Source: Acanthococcus lagerstroemiae
Taxonomy: Eukaryota > Arthropoda > Insecta > Hemiptera > Eriococcidae
Length of the DNA stretch: 64,000 bases
Reading direction: 5' to 3'
Assembly: GCA_031841125.1 (NCBI GenBank)
Contig: CM063106.1
Span: 67,072,101 to 67,136,100, forward strand
Positions 49,200 to 61,275 of this stretch are shown here, piece by piece. The translations under genes and the position numbers were made by a program. Below the pieces are notes generated by a model. That model saw only the letters and a list, made by a program, of their open reading frames with translations. It made no database searches and was not told where the DNA came from. Position 1 is the first letter of the stretch. Each line of letters opens with the position of its first letter.

Positions 49200-50130
49200 A
49201 TGGGCAACGAGCCTCTTGCAATAACTTATTTTTTCATTACTGACGGTTCTTCCAACCATATGATCTAAGTCACTGTTCAGTTCAGCGGTGCGTCATTTCC
49301 GATGCATGAAGCCAATCCGTATGATTTAGCTCTTCATGGTCACACTTCAGTTCAGTGGACCACATTTCTATAGAAATTTTTCGTTAGCCAACCATTGTTT
49401 CATTGAATTGATTGCAATGTGCGTTCGTTGTTAATGGAAATTCCCATGGGAATATTTGTTATTGAGACAAGATCAGGTCGAATCATTTGATATTTTTTTA
49501 ATGGATCCCCCTCCCTCCATTATTTCTTGTTGATAATCAAGATACGTTCTTTCTTGCCGACCCTCCTAGAGTAGCCAGGTTAGTTACTTGTTTTGGAATT
49601 AATTTGTGAAAAGTCCGGATCCAACCAAAGCCAGTGTGTAATGTTTTTCAGGGTCGGATTTAGGAATTTTGGACTCCGGAACCCAAGTTTGGTTTAGTTC
49701 CCTTCCCACTGTTTAGGCTGGTAACCTTTAACGGGGAAGGAGGTGTTATGTAAGTCAGCATTTTTCGTGCATATGGATAACCGTTTAACGATCAAAAAAA
49801 AACTCTTATTGCTTTTTTTTTTTTTTTTATTTCTTCATTTGGTGGAGCTCTGTGTTAGTGGGAGCCCAGGGCACAGGTCTAGTCCTCTTGAGCCGGCCCT
49901 GCCAATATGGTGAAATCATGGCTAGTTTATTAATGCCCGAAGTTATTACCTATCTAATTTCACGTTAGTACTGATGTATTTACGGAGAATTGAGTATGCA
50001 ATTTCATATACACGCAGGAATATAGTGATGAATGGACCCGGATTTGTAGGCAAAAATCTTTTTAGGGTCGGCTACAAATCGCTTGCAATGACTTTTCTTT
50101 TTTCATTATTGATGTTTGAATCACAGTTCA
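49200..50130 (-). repeat. Dispersed repeat family B, inverted copy with hAT-like block
   Basis: Reverse-complement match to 22735-23410. The block 49649-49901 has tips CAGGGTCGG and CCGGCCCTG. It is also present in the other copy, and its flanks ATGTTTTT and CCAATATG do not agree. Family C sequence is interleaved at 49245-49480. Confidence 0.75.
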
Positions 50131-50830
50131 GTTCAGTAGAGCGTATTGTGTGAAGCTAATCCATTTTATTTAGCTCTTCATGGCCACAATTCAATTCAGT
50201 GGTCCACATTTTCATGGAAATTTCCGTTAGCCAACCATTGTTTCCTTAAATTGATTGCAGAATGCGTTCGTGTTGTTAATAGAAATTTCCGTAGAAATAG
50301 TTTTTATTAGGATAGGATCAGATCGAATTATTTAATTTTTTTTCCATGGATTTTTTTCCCATTATTCCTTATTGAGGGTTAAGATATGTTCTTTCTTGCC
50401 GACTCTCCTCGAGTAGCCAGGTTACTTGTTCCATTATTGACGTCGTTCCTTCCAACCAAATATGATCTGAGGCACAATTCAGTTCAGTGGTGCTTATTGC
50501 GTGAAGCCAGTTCGAATAATTTACCTCTTCATGGTTACAATTCAGTTCAGTGGTCCATATTTCTATGGAAATTTTTTGTTGGTTAACCATTGTTTCATTG
50601 AATTGATTGCAGAATGCGTTCGTGTTGTTAATAGAAATTTCCACGGAATTTTTTCTTCTTCTGTTTTTTACTAAGGCAGGATCAGGTCGAATTACCTAAT
50701 ATTTTTTCCATGGATTTTTTTTTTTTCATTATTCCTCACGTTCTTTCTTGCCGACCTTCCTCGAGTAGCAAGGTTCCCTGTTTTGGAATTAATTTGAGAA
50801 AATTCTAGATACAACCGAAATCAGTGTGTA
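49245..50830 (+). repeat. Dispersed repeat family C, three diverged copies
   Basis: Copies start near 49250, 50105 and 50440. They share ATTTAGCTCTTCATGG-like, TTCAGTTCAGTGG and CATTGTTTCATTGAATTGAT phrases, a TGCGTTCGTGTTGTTAAT phrase, and an end block with TTCTTTCTTGCCGACC and GAGTAGCCAGGTT. They are about 330-400 bases long. The first two are separated by the family B and hAT-like sequence. Confidence 0.8.
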
Positions 50831-52650
50831 ATGGTTGTGTTAATAGCTGTACTCGTCGGTAGTTCATGAAATTTTTCAGCTCAAGTTAATTTTGCACATT
50901 GAATATCATCACTAGACCGTTGTTCTGGGGGAGAAGGAAATTCGATTATTTCATTTGTATCCATTTGTCACCAGTTCATAAATCAATGATTAGTATTTGA
51001 TTTCTGTTGAAATTGGTTCTGCAGTTATTGAAATTTTGTTTTCGAAGTTCCAAAATGTTCTTCAAGCCTGTAAAACGGTAATATTAGAAATGGCGATTGA
51101 TTTTTAAAAACCAACTTTTCTAACTCGTTTTATTCCGAAGAATTTTTTCTTTCAATTTGTCAATTTTAATAACGATTACCAGCTGGTGAGACGTTTTACA
51201 TTTCCAGCTAAAAAAATTGAGTTTTTTATATGTTATCTCTCCCGCCGCTTTCCTTTCCCAGCCAAAAAAGTCGTTTCGATTCTCCTTGCATATTAGAAAA
51301 AAGAAATATTTCAACTCATATTGTAGAGGGTTAACCTATTTACCTTCAACCTACTATCGACTTCTAATCTCCACCTTGGAATTGTTCTAAAAAAGAAAAT
51401 TAGGATAGCGACCATAAAAACCAATTTAATATTTGATGCACCAGTCTTATTTTTCGTCCTTGAACGAATTCGAAAAGTTGTGTAAACAAAATCGTCTCAA
51501 CATTGCTTACATTGAAGGAACACATTATTGTGTTCGCAGTTTTCAGAAATGGTAAGGAAAATTTTAGGTAAAACTTTTTCGAGATGGCAAGTATTATAGT
51601 AAAGAGGTTGGTTTGAGGGTACCCCGCTAGTCCTTTGTTCGCAATTCTCTGTAAATAATTAATAATTGTAATACCTATTGACAAAATTATTTTGGTCAGA
51701 AGAATACGTACAAACTTATCAAGAAATTATTATTAATATATTTTTGGAAGTTATATTGTTTAAACATTTTTTAGTGTTAGTCATCCTAATTTATTATTTT
51801 TTTAAATTTTACTTAAATACTTTTAGAGCAGCTATAATCTAACCCGGAGAATAATGTGTCTAATCTCTTAGTGCATCTTCAAAAGCTCGATTTTCAGGAA
51901 TGAATATCAGTTTAGAACTGAACTGGGAGCTTCTCCAGCTGTTTAGATTAAAACAACTTTTAAGCAATCTTCTGTCGTCGTCGATTTTCCAGGATAATCT
52001 TCTCCGAAAGTTACGCTGCTTTTTCAGTTTCACGCCATCCCCAATGTGACCTGACAAGAAAATGAAATAAAAACAGACGCCAGTCTCGCGTGAACTTGAA
52101 GAACTAATCTCAGCATTCAAAAACCATAACTTTTTAATTCTTCCTGCGAGTCAAATTTAAGCGAACTACAGCCCAGAGAGTAAATTTCGAGTCCCAAATC
52201 ACAAGACAGTATTTCTCGAAGGCGTTACACTGTCGTAAAGTTTTTACACCCGAATAAAAACCATTTAGGGCCATTTCGAAAAGCGGCTTCACTCCGAAAA
52301 ATAAAATCCTACGGCTTCGTGCCTTTATTTAATGTAAAAATGTACAATCTTATTATTTTTATATCGACGACCAACACTCAAGTTTATACTTTATCCATTA
52401 CAGCAGAGCGGCGTTGGTAAATAAAGCGACCCCGAAAAAGGAACAAAAAACCGAGAACTTGTATATATTAGAACGCTAAAACAGAGCAGACCTAAGAACT
52501 ATGAACTGCCTCCAGTGCGTGGGATGGATGGAAAATTTCATAAACGAGTTGTGCGCGTGAAGTTTTCAACATGTAAGTTTTGAAGAGCTTGAGGGTCAAG
52601 TATTTAGGAGTGACCCCACGTGGGCAGATATTTGTGCGTCTGCAATACGA
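50831..52650. other. Non-coding stretch
   Basis: No gene recognised. AT-rich throughout, with no repeat shared inside the window that I could see. Confidence 0.4.
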
Positions 52651-52654
52651 ATGA

Positions 52655-53170
52655 GCTAATCCAAAGTCAAAATGATGATGATTCGCTTCTTTGATAGCAA
52701 GGGGGTAGATCATAAGGAGTTGGTGCCACCTGAGCAGACTTAAAATCAACAACTTTATGTCGAAGTGCTCGAACGGTTGCAAAGAAGAGTCATTAGAGTC
52801 CACTCAGAGATCAGAAACACGCGGATTCTTCGCCATGACAATGTGCCATGTATCAGTTTCATGGTTATTCCAACCCATATATTCACCGGGTATGTCCCCA
52901 TGTGACATTGTTTTGTTCCCCTGGGTAAAACAAGTCGTTAAAGAAACACATTTCGAATCAGTAACTGACATTCAAAAGTTTGTGATGAGGGTACTCCAGA
53001 AGCTACCAGTTGAAACGTTGCAGAATTGTTATAAAAACTGGAAAAGGCAATGGAGTCAGTTTATAGCTATCCCGAGGAAGTATTCTTTAGCGATCACATC
53101 GATTTATCTTATTTTTTAAATACACGTATTTTTCGCCATCAGTCTGATTACTTTATTGTCAGACCTTGTA
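52655..53170 (+). pseudogene. Mariner transposase remnant
   Basis: The C-terminal two thirds of a mariner (DD34D) transposase in two frames. The first frame has SKVKMMMIRFFDSKGVDHKE with the first catalytic Asp, an in-frame TAA at 52741, YVEVLERLQRR and RHDN with the second Asp (52837). The second frame (to 53119) has YSPGMSPCD with the third Asp (52904), HFESVTDIQKF and NCYKNWKRQW. The second and third Asp codons are 67 bases apart instead of about 105, so a deletion of about 35 bases with a frame change lies between them. Sequence ending TCAGACCTTGTA at 53170 may be the 3' terminal repeat. Confidence 0.85.
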
Positions 53171-55389
53171 GTCACGCGGGCCATGAAAAAGACACTTTAT
53201 TTTAACCAAACACCGTACGTATGATAAGGAGCAGCACTGTGCGCATGGGAAATGAGTAGGGGAAACAACAAGTTAGATACACGGTTCCACACTCATCCTA
53301 GCCCCACATTTGTGTTGAACCACGAAAAAAGACGAATACTAATATTCCTGACGGCAATATCCACGCTAAAGACAAAAGTTTGCGGGACACTTTCTTTAAC
53401 CCCGCAGAGTTATTGAATACGGCTCAAAAATTTGCAAATCCCCTGATAGAGCCACTAATTCTTTACTGTGAACACCAGTCAGTGGGTTTCAACTTTCATT
53501 GGGTGAGCGCGTGTACCAGAATATTGAGTGAAAAATTACTCGTGAGACAGGCCATGCTACTGGACATTCTTATGTTTCTGCATATAAAATGACCTTCAAG
53601 AATATTCAGTAATCTTGAATTTCACATATGTGACCGGCTAGGAAGAAAGGAGGCTTACGTGTAAAATCAAGCTTTTGAGAAAAACGCGTTTGAAGTTTGG
53701 TGACACTGTATCGTTAAGCATGTGGTTCGTACTGCAGGTTATGCCTTCGGAATCGTGTTGTGTGATATCTGTGAGTGTGTGGAACATGTCGGAGTGGTCA
53801 GCCAGGTACACGTTCAGCGGTGGGGAGTGTGAGGAAGCGGAGAAAAAGTGATAGTCAATTATAGATTCGTATTTAAAAGTTGTGTAATATTTCTAAATGG
53901 GGAAACTCACCTTAGTATGCTACATACATCATTTACATATATACAAAAAATCTTCCCAAAAAGAACAGCCTATTCTCAAAATTAAAGGGGTCATGTATTA
54001 ATTAAAAAATTGATTTTTGGGTGAATTTTTTGCGCCTTCAATATTGAAGATAGACAGTTATGTCTACAAAGTATTTTGTTACAAATAGTATGAACAATGA
54101 AATACCAGGTTTAAATTTTATATTCAAAAATTTTCGAAATTATTATCAAAATTTTCAAAAAAATAATATTGAATTGCCCCTTCAAAATAGAAAGTATGCA
54201 ACCAGTTCTATAGCGGAGATTGAAGATTGCCTTTTTTTCAGAACCACTCATTTTGTGAGAAAAATCACACACATAGTCGTTCACCTACTTTCTTATAAAT
54301 TACCTGTTTTTTTTTCTTCTTTTTTTTCACAACTATCAATTTTCAAACGCTTGTACAGCCGTAAAAAATAGGTTTTTTGAGGTTGGGCAAACGGGAGTGG
54401 ATGCTCCTTAAAGATCGAGAGTATAAATCTGCAGAAACCCCGAAATCAATTTCTTAGACGTAAGCCCCCTTTCCTCCGAGCCGGTCACATATGCCTATCT
54501 CTTCCGAACTGGAAGATTTTTTTTGGAATTTGACTCTTTTGTTGACAAGCCTTGTTATTTAGGGTCTCCTAAAAACGTAAAAAATGCAAAAAAATTATGA
54601 CTGTGTCATCCCATAAAGGCACCTACACACAAATTTTTACTTTTGAAAAGCATAAAAAATGCTACACTTCGTGCAAAATACTCGCGGTCTCGACTTACAA
54701 TTTTATAGGCAATAGGCCCTCGCCGTGCCCAAATTTTTCATAGTTGACTGGTGCTCAAATCCATCTTTTCGTTTATCAAAACTTGGCAAAGGGGCCCGCC
54801 AATTGGATGGCCTTGGTCCTTCAGAAGAGCATGATATGCTGACATTAGGTCTTACTGGGCTTGACAAAGCTTTAGCCACGGCGAGTCGATACGCAAACAG
54901 ATCTAAAATTCTCTTTTTTGGCATTTTGGTTCGTATAGCGTCAAAATTGATGGAAATTTCTTCATTAATTTAACGTCTATAATCCTAACATATACAAATG
55001 TGTATGTATAAATAAAACTCACGTTGTACCAACTAGAAATCATTCAGTTAGTAACTGATTGGTCAATATATACTGATTGTCACACCTTCTAGAATAAGTT
55101 TGCATTAAAAAAAGTCGCTGTGGGTAAAGGGAAATAAAGCAAGGGGGCATTCGTCAATAATGTGATAAAAAGAGTCTCCTCTTTCCCCTCACTCATTCTT
55201 CTCAGTCAGGGTAGACAGTATAGTCAATATTGGTATCAAAATTCTCCTGTCAACCTACACAATTGATTGGAGTCTGAGATCTTAAAAATGAATAGCACAC
55301 GAGAAAATTGAGCTTATAGAAGTTCTAACCTACACCATTGTGAGGGTTCGGTCCAAAAGGGCTACAGTAGTACTAAATGAGTACTAGTA
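53171..55389. other. Non-coding stretch
   Basis: No gene recognised. Frames at 53380-53592, 54060-54371 and 54725-54973 match nothing known to me and have no supporting context. Confidence 0.4.
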
Positions 55390-57066
55390 ATACAGGGTGT
55401 CTCTTTTGCAATGACTTCCATCCACCTGGTAAGAAGGCAACCTATCTCGACAATATGTAGATATGTTTTCATACTCTTACTTTTGAAGGGGCTGAGTTAT
55501 GGTCACATTTTGAAAAGTTTTCTATCTTTGATTTTCTATTCCTTTTCACAACTGGAGATAGACAGAAATGGTAGAAGTAGGTAATAGTAGAGGGCAGTTG
55601 TGGTAACCACAAAGAAAAATTGGTTAAACAGGTTGTTATTAAAATCAATTTTAGTACAAATTATATCAGAAAATTTGCACATCTTTTCGATTTCCCGTGA
55701 AACTTGCCCTCTTAAGCTACTGTTTTTTTAGCTGCAATAGATTGTACATTAAATTTCTCATACAAAAGGTCATTAGCAATTTTCTTGTATCTGGATTAAA
55801 ACTGCTCAAAATGGAATTTAAGATATCTCGGTTGAGAATTATTACTTTTTAACACAGACCTTATGAAGATAATCATCTTTAGCTACTTTACCACTTGACA
55901 GAGTTATATCGCTTATGGCTTATTCACCTCCCTCCTTTCATCTGTGTACCCCATATTTGAAATTGAGGCCCATGCAAAAAGCCAAGGGGGTGGGTTCTAT
56001 TATTTTGTAAAGTTAAGTATAGGTATCCAATAATCGTTTCTAAAGGTCGCGAAATTCGGTTTTGGTAACATTTTGACCACATTCCCCGAACTGTGGCACG
56101 TACCGATGGGAAAGAGGGGGAAGATGACAGTTGTGGTAACTAGACAGAAAAAAATTAAAGATCATGGAAAGTGATTAAACACGATTTTCATAAAATAAAT
56201 TTCACTTAGCACAAAATTGTATTGGGAAATGTTGGTATATTTTCTATTTACTGTAACACTCGGGGGGGGGGGTATTAATTTAGTGATGAGGTATGTTATT
56301 TATGTATATTAAAAAATCTAGGCCCAAGTGATTGCTGTTAACATGGATAGAAGAACCAGCTGGGTTATGGTCTTATGGTTATGAATAATGAAAAAAGTTT
56401 TTCCCCCATATTCAGGTTCATTACGATTATATGGCAGAATTGCGAAACTATCGCTAATCAACCAAATTAACGTGAAAATTTCATTTATTACTCAGGTCTA
56501 CCTAACAGAAAAAAATTTCTGGTGCCGAGGACTTTATAACTGATTTTAGGTATTTTTGGGGAGTTAAATCCAAGTATAACATCAGTTTTTCTCTATCAGC
56601 TCTAATTTTTTGGATACAACAGAAAACTCTGTTAAGTATGCGAATACACACTGCGTGTACGTCCTTCAGTTAGTGGGAAAAGATGTTATTTGCAACAAAA
56701 AAAAAAAATTCTATAGGAGAGAAGTTTAAAGGTATTGAAACAGCCATCCAATATTTGTGATTGCTTGCTATCAGTTCAAGCAATAGAGATGTTCGTGCCA
56801 CTTCAGATGCTGGTGTGAAAATGTCTCACAAATTTAAAAAAATAATTCCAGTAACTACAGGGGTATTAAAGAAACTTGTGTGCTCGTTATTTATTGTGCC
56901 ACCCCACTCGATGACGGTGGAGGAATAGGTTATATCATATTAGGTATTTATATAATCAATAATCAAATAAAGTCAAATCATCGACTGTCTACGTTGGATG
57001 TGGCCAAAATGTTCAAATTGGGTGACCAAAAGGGGCCACTTGGCTTTCGGGTCACACAGGACTGAC

Positions 57067-57390
57067 TTAAAAATCGGAGTTTCTTTTCGCAGTAATCCAA
57101 CAATATAATATTATGTATTTATTAGTGGTCGTGATTTCGACTAGTTGGCCACTTCGGGATCTCATTTTGGATTCTGCGGTCCCACAAGTTTCGATATCAA
57201 AAACTTTACGAGTTGATTCTAAGTCATCATTAATCCTACAACGTCCTCTTTTAACACTGAGCTTGATTTTTTCGTAAGCCACGTAAATTTTGCTCATTTC
57301 GAGTGTCAAGTTCAAATTAATTATGGAGTACAAATCTGGGTTGAATAAAAACTCGTTAACATCTTTGAAATGAGCGACAAAAAAGTCCAT
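57067..57390 (-). other. Unrecognised ORF at the centre of the large inverted repeat
   Basis: A 107-residue frame starting MDFFVAHFKDVNEFLF, with a basic stretch KIKLSVKRGRCRIN. I do not recognise it. It lies in the loop between the inner arms, which is where a transposon would carry its gene, but the frame is short and may be chance. Confidence 0.25.
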
Positions 57391-58117
57391 ATTGTGATAA
57401 CTTCACTCAATTTTCTGAGGAATGTTAATTTTCTCCGCCACAAGTCTAATTTTAAATGTTAGGACTCTCTCGAAATTGAGAGAAATGGTTTCAACAGTAA
57501 TGAGCATGAGATGTCCAGAATCGTTTTCTGAAGCATTTCCAACCCTCCCTCAAGTGGGGCCTTTTGGCCATTGAAAAGTCTACCCTCTCCTCGTTACAGG
57601 TATCGATGAACTTAACTCTCAGTCCAGCCGGAGGGTTCAAAATTGCCAACTAGCATATTTCACGATTTTGTGGGCAAAAATGTGCTGAATCGCCAAGTCC
57701 GTTATAATTATTTGTGATTGGACTTTATCATCTATTAAACAATTAGTACATATTTATAATAAATACGTGTACACACAATGTGTACTCGCATAACTAACAG
57801 ACTTTTTATTGTATCTAAAAAACTAGAGCTGACAGAGGAAAACTAATGTTATATTTGGATTCAGCGCCCCAAAAATATCTAAAATCAGTTATGAAATCCT
57901 CGGCACCAAAACCACTGTTTGCCAGTGTTATTGGATGGCTATTTTGGTTTTATGCTTGTTCTTTTCCCTTATAGTTTGAAAGTTAGTTATCTTGTTTTGC
58001 AAATAATTCTATGAACTGAAATTTTAAAAATATTTCTAATTTCAATCGTTTTTGACATGGATATGTCTTTTGGCTGGGGGTCAATTATTTACACTCTCTG
58101 ACCTATTAGTAGAACAA

Positions 58118-58238
58118 GAACCATTAGGGACTAGGAGGAGTATGTTCTTCCAGCACAATGGCGCACCGGCTCATTTTGGAGTTATTGTGAGAAATCAATG
58201 GGATCAGGATTTTCCAAATCGCTGGATAGGATGTTCAT
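58118..58238 (+). pseudogene. Tc1/mariner-superfamily transposase fragment
   Basis: The frame holds MFFQHNGAPAHFGVIVRNQW and FPNRWIGCS. This fits the block around the second catalytic Asp of a common insect DDE transposase (QHDGAPAHF...FPNRWIGR), with Asp changed to Asn. Only about 40 residues remain. It is preceded by TTTTTGACATGGATATGTC, a phrase also at 41881. Confidence 0.65.
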
Positions 58239-58251
58239 GACGCCATGTGAT

Positions 58252-58336
58252 TTTTGACATTTTTATGTCTTTACTTTGTCACAGAACGGAAAAAAGCGTT
58301 ATTTTGGAACGTGACAAAAAGAGCGTTACGAAAATA
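58252..58336 (+). repeat. Family D unit
   Basis: GACATTTTTATGTCTTTAC, GGAAAAAAGCGTTATTTTGG and GAGCGTTACGAAAAT match the units at 43164 and 43353. An AAT/GAA microsatellite (58343-58385) follows. Confidence 0.8.
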
Positions 58337-58389
58337 ATATGTAATAATAATAATACGAAGAAGAAGAAGAAGAAAAAGAAGAAGACTGA

Positions 58390-58640
58390 CTGACTGAACT
58401 GAGTGACTGACTCAACACTCTTCATTCGCCTGGGAGTACCACACTCCTTGTATCAGCCTGTATCCCCTTGCGAGCATTACGTTTCTTGTACCAGCCTGCG
58501 AGCACTACGCTGTGCAAGATGATGCACTAGCAGACCATAGTGCTCGCAGGTTGGTACCAGGAACGTGATGCTCGCAAGGGAATACAGGCTGATACAAGAA
58601 GTCTGGTATTCGCAGGGAATAAAGAGTGTTGAGTTTTTAT
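58390..58640. mobile_element. Foldback element, smaller relative of 43437-43880
   Basis: Arms of about 110 bases (58405-58515 and 58520-58635) pair with almost no loop. They share ACTCCTTGTATCAGCCTGTA and GCTCGCAAGGGAATACAGG with the larger element, but lack its inner part. Confidence 0.85.
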
Positions 58641-58732
58641 ATGGGGTGAAATGAAGAGAATAATGTACTGTAGCAGAAAACCTCAATCAAGGAGCAAATT
58701 ATTGACGCGGATACAGAAAGGAATAAAACAGG

Positions 58733-59604
58733 CAGATCCGTAGCTAAGCCAGGGCAATCAAGGCATTGCCCTGGTTGACTAACCTGTTTGCCCTGGCTGG
58801 CCAAAAAATGACCCTTACCATTTGGCTACTCTGAGCTAATGCTCAGCACTAACTTCATGCTTCACAACTTCGAAGCTGCGATGCTTCCGAAGATCAATGA
58901 TAATTATTCGTGATAGGAATATCAACAATCAATAATATTGATTTAAACTGGAATCAAAAATTAAAGCTTACTATTCCTGCGATCTACCAAACTAAAAATA
59001 ACATCAAAGACATCAGTACCACGTACCACTATGGAGGCGTGATTGAAAAGTTTTTAATCAAAATGGAGAAAAAATTCCGGCAAGCAGGACTTGAATATTT
59101 TATGTAATTTTTCCCCCAATATTTTTCTCAGTCTTATTTTTAAAATGAGTGAAAATAAATGAGGAGTGGTTTTCCAAACTGCCCTAATTCCACTTTTGCT
59201 AAAATTGAGTTAGCAGCGCTACCTAGCAGCCCAAGTGGTGTACTATGTTTGTAGGCAACAATCGTACCGAAAATCTACCTATTTGTTCTATATTCTGTGC
59301 ACTGAAAATCTAGGTTTCAGTGTTACCAAGTTGACTCAGGAAACTGTTTTTTTTTTTCGATTTCCCAACATTTGTAAAAATGGAATTAGGGCAGTTTGGA
59401 AAACTACTCCTCAAATGTTTTCTCTTTTTCCTTTTTAGGCTACTTCATCAAGAAAAATACAAAAACTAAAAAATTTTAAAAATTAAAAAAATAATACTTG
59501 GGGAGGGAAGGGGGCGACTGAATAAATATTAAAAAATTTTGAAATATTGCCCTACCTCCGATGTCGTTTGCCCTAACTGAAATGCAAGGCTGGCTACGGG
59601 CCTG
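58733..59604. mobile_element. hAT-like non-autonomous element (872 bp)
   Basis: The left tip is CAGATCCGTAGCTAAGCCAG and the right tip, reversed, CAGGCCCGTAGCCAGCC. GCCCTGG/CCAGGGC phrases recur just inside the left tip, and TTGCCCT phrases occur near the right. Flanks AAAACAGG and AATCAGAT agree only weakly. It is inserted in the right arm of the large inverted repeat. Confidence 0.65.
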
Positions 59605-61275
59605 AATCAGATAAGAGAAAATACAGATGCGCTGGAAGCGTCTACTATTTCAGTAATTCGACGAACCAGAATATGTTCACAACGTAATGGAAACCGGTTT
59701 CAACAATTTTTGTAACATATTCTGAAAATGTTTAAAATATCCCTCAAAAACTATAATTAGTTTGTAAAAGTTTTAAATGTCCGAATAGGAATAAATTCCT
59801 TTGATTGAAAATGTTTATCCGTAAAGCAAGTGAGATATTGGGAATGGGAAGAATGTGCAAGAAGAATTTATTGCTAATTAAAATTTAGCGTCTTGGAATA
59901 GCAAGTTTTATGGGCAATAAAAAAAAATATGTATCAATAATTTTGTACTAAGTGAAATTTATTTTATGAAAATCATGTTCAACCACTTTCCAGAATCTTT
60001 AATTTTTTTCTATGTGAATAGTCCATAAATGTATGATTTCAAATCAAGTTGCGAAAGGGGGTGCACTTTTCTAATAAGTTATGTAACTTTTTGTGCAAAC
60101 AATTTTTATAATTCCTAATAGTTAGGACTTTCTGTGTATTTTCAGTTGTAACTAAAAGTGGCCACTTTTTCTAAAAACTGTTGTCACTTTTTGGACACAA
60201 CTTAAAACATAAATTCTGAAATTGAAATGCAAAAATATTTCAAAACCAATTTATAAAATCGCAAATTGAAAGGCAAACGCACGCAGTGCTCGGGACCAAC
60301 GGTCCAAAATTCGACGCAACTTAAAAAATAAATTCTGAAATTGCAGCGCAACTTTTTCGACCCAAGTTAAAAACTAAATTTTAAAATCGAAAAATAAGTT
60401 GTCGCCCTACGTGCTTGGGACCAAAGGTCCTGTTAACTTTTCCGCGCCCTTACTTATTAGAAAAGTGCACCCCCTTTAGCAACTTGATTTGAAATCATAC
60501 AAATTCTGGACGACTTATGTGGTTACCACAACTGTCATCTTGCACCTCCTTCCCATCAGTATGCGCCACAGTTCGCGAAATATGGCCAGAATGTTGCCAA
60601 AACCGAATTTTGCAACCTTTGGAACTAATTATTGGAATCCCATATGAAACTTTACAAAATACTAGAACTCCCTCCTCTCGTTGCATGGACCTCAATTTTT
60701 CAATATGTGGTAAATAGATAAAAAGAAGGTGGTGAATAAGCCCCATAATCGATATAACTCTGTGAAGTGGTGAAGTAGCCGAAGAAGATGATTATCTTCG
60801 TAAGGTCTGTGCATCTGAGTTAAAAAGTAATAATTCTTAACGGGGATATCGTGAACTCCATGTTGAGTAGTTCTAATGCAGGTACACGAAATTGCTAATG
60901 ACCTTCGCTATGGGTAATTTAATGTTCAATCTATTACAGATAAAAGAAAAACAGGAGCTTAAGAGGGCGAGTTTCACGGGAAATTGAAAACATGTGAAAA
61001 TCTTCCATATAATTTGTACTAAAATTGATTTCATGAAACCCCTGTAGAACCGATTCCGACCCTTTTTTCTTCTGTTGTTACCACTACCGCCCTCTACCTA
61101 CGGGTATCATTTTTCTGTCTATCTACAATCGTGAGAAGAAGAAAAAATTCAAAGATAAAAAACCTTGATCATAACTCAACCCCTTCAAAAGTAAGAATAT
61201 GCTAACATATCTACATATTGTCAGAGTAGGTTGCCTACTTACCAGGTGGAAGGGGCATTGCAAAAAAGACACCAT

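Larger units (their letters stand above)
55390..61275. mobile_element. Very large inverted-repeat structure (about 5.9 kb)
   Basis: The left side pairs with the right side in order. 55395-56235 pairs with 59935-61275, 56505-56665 with 57765-57905, and about 57010-57055 with 57545-57590. Landmarks include AGGGCAGTTGTGGTAACCAC versus GTTACCACTACCGCCCT, and CGAGGACTTTATAACTGATT versus AATCAGTTATGAAATCCTCG. Arms are about 75-80 percent identical by eye, so they are old. The right arm is longer because later elements sit in it (58118-59604). Outer tips read GGTGTCTCTTTTGCAATG and, reversed, GGTGTCTTTTTTGCAATG. It could be one long-inverted-repeat transposon or two opposed copies. Confidence 0.7.

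Noticed and set aside
54060..54973. Two plus-strand frames of 103 and 82 residues as genes
   Set aside because: No recognised domains, AT-driven composition and no neighbouring signals.
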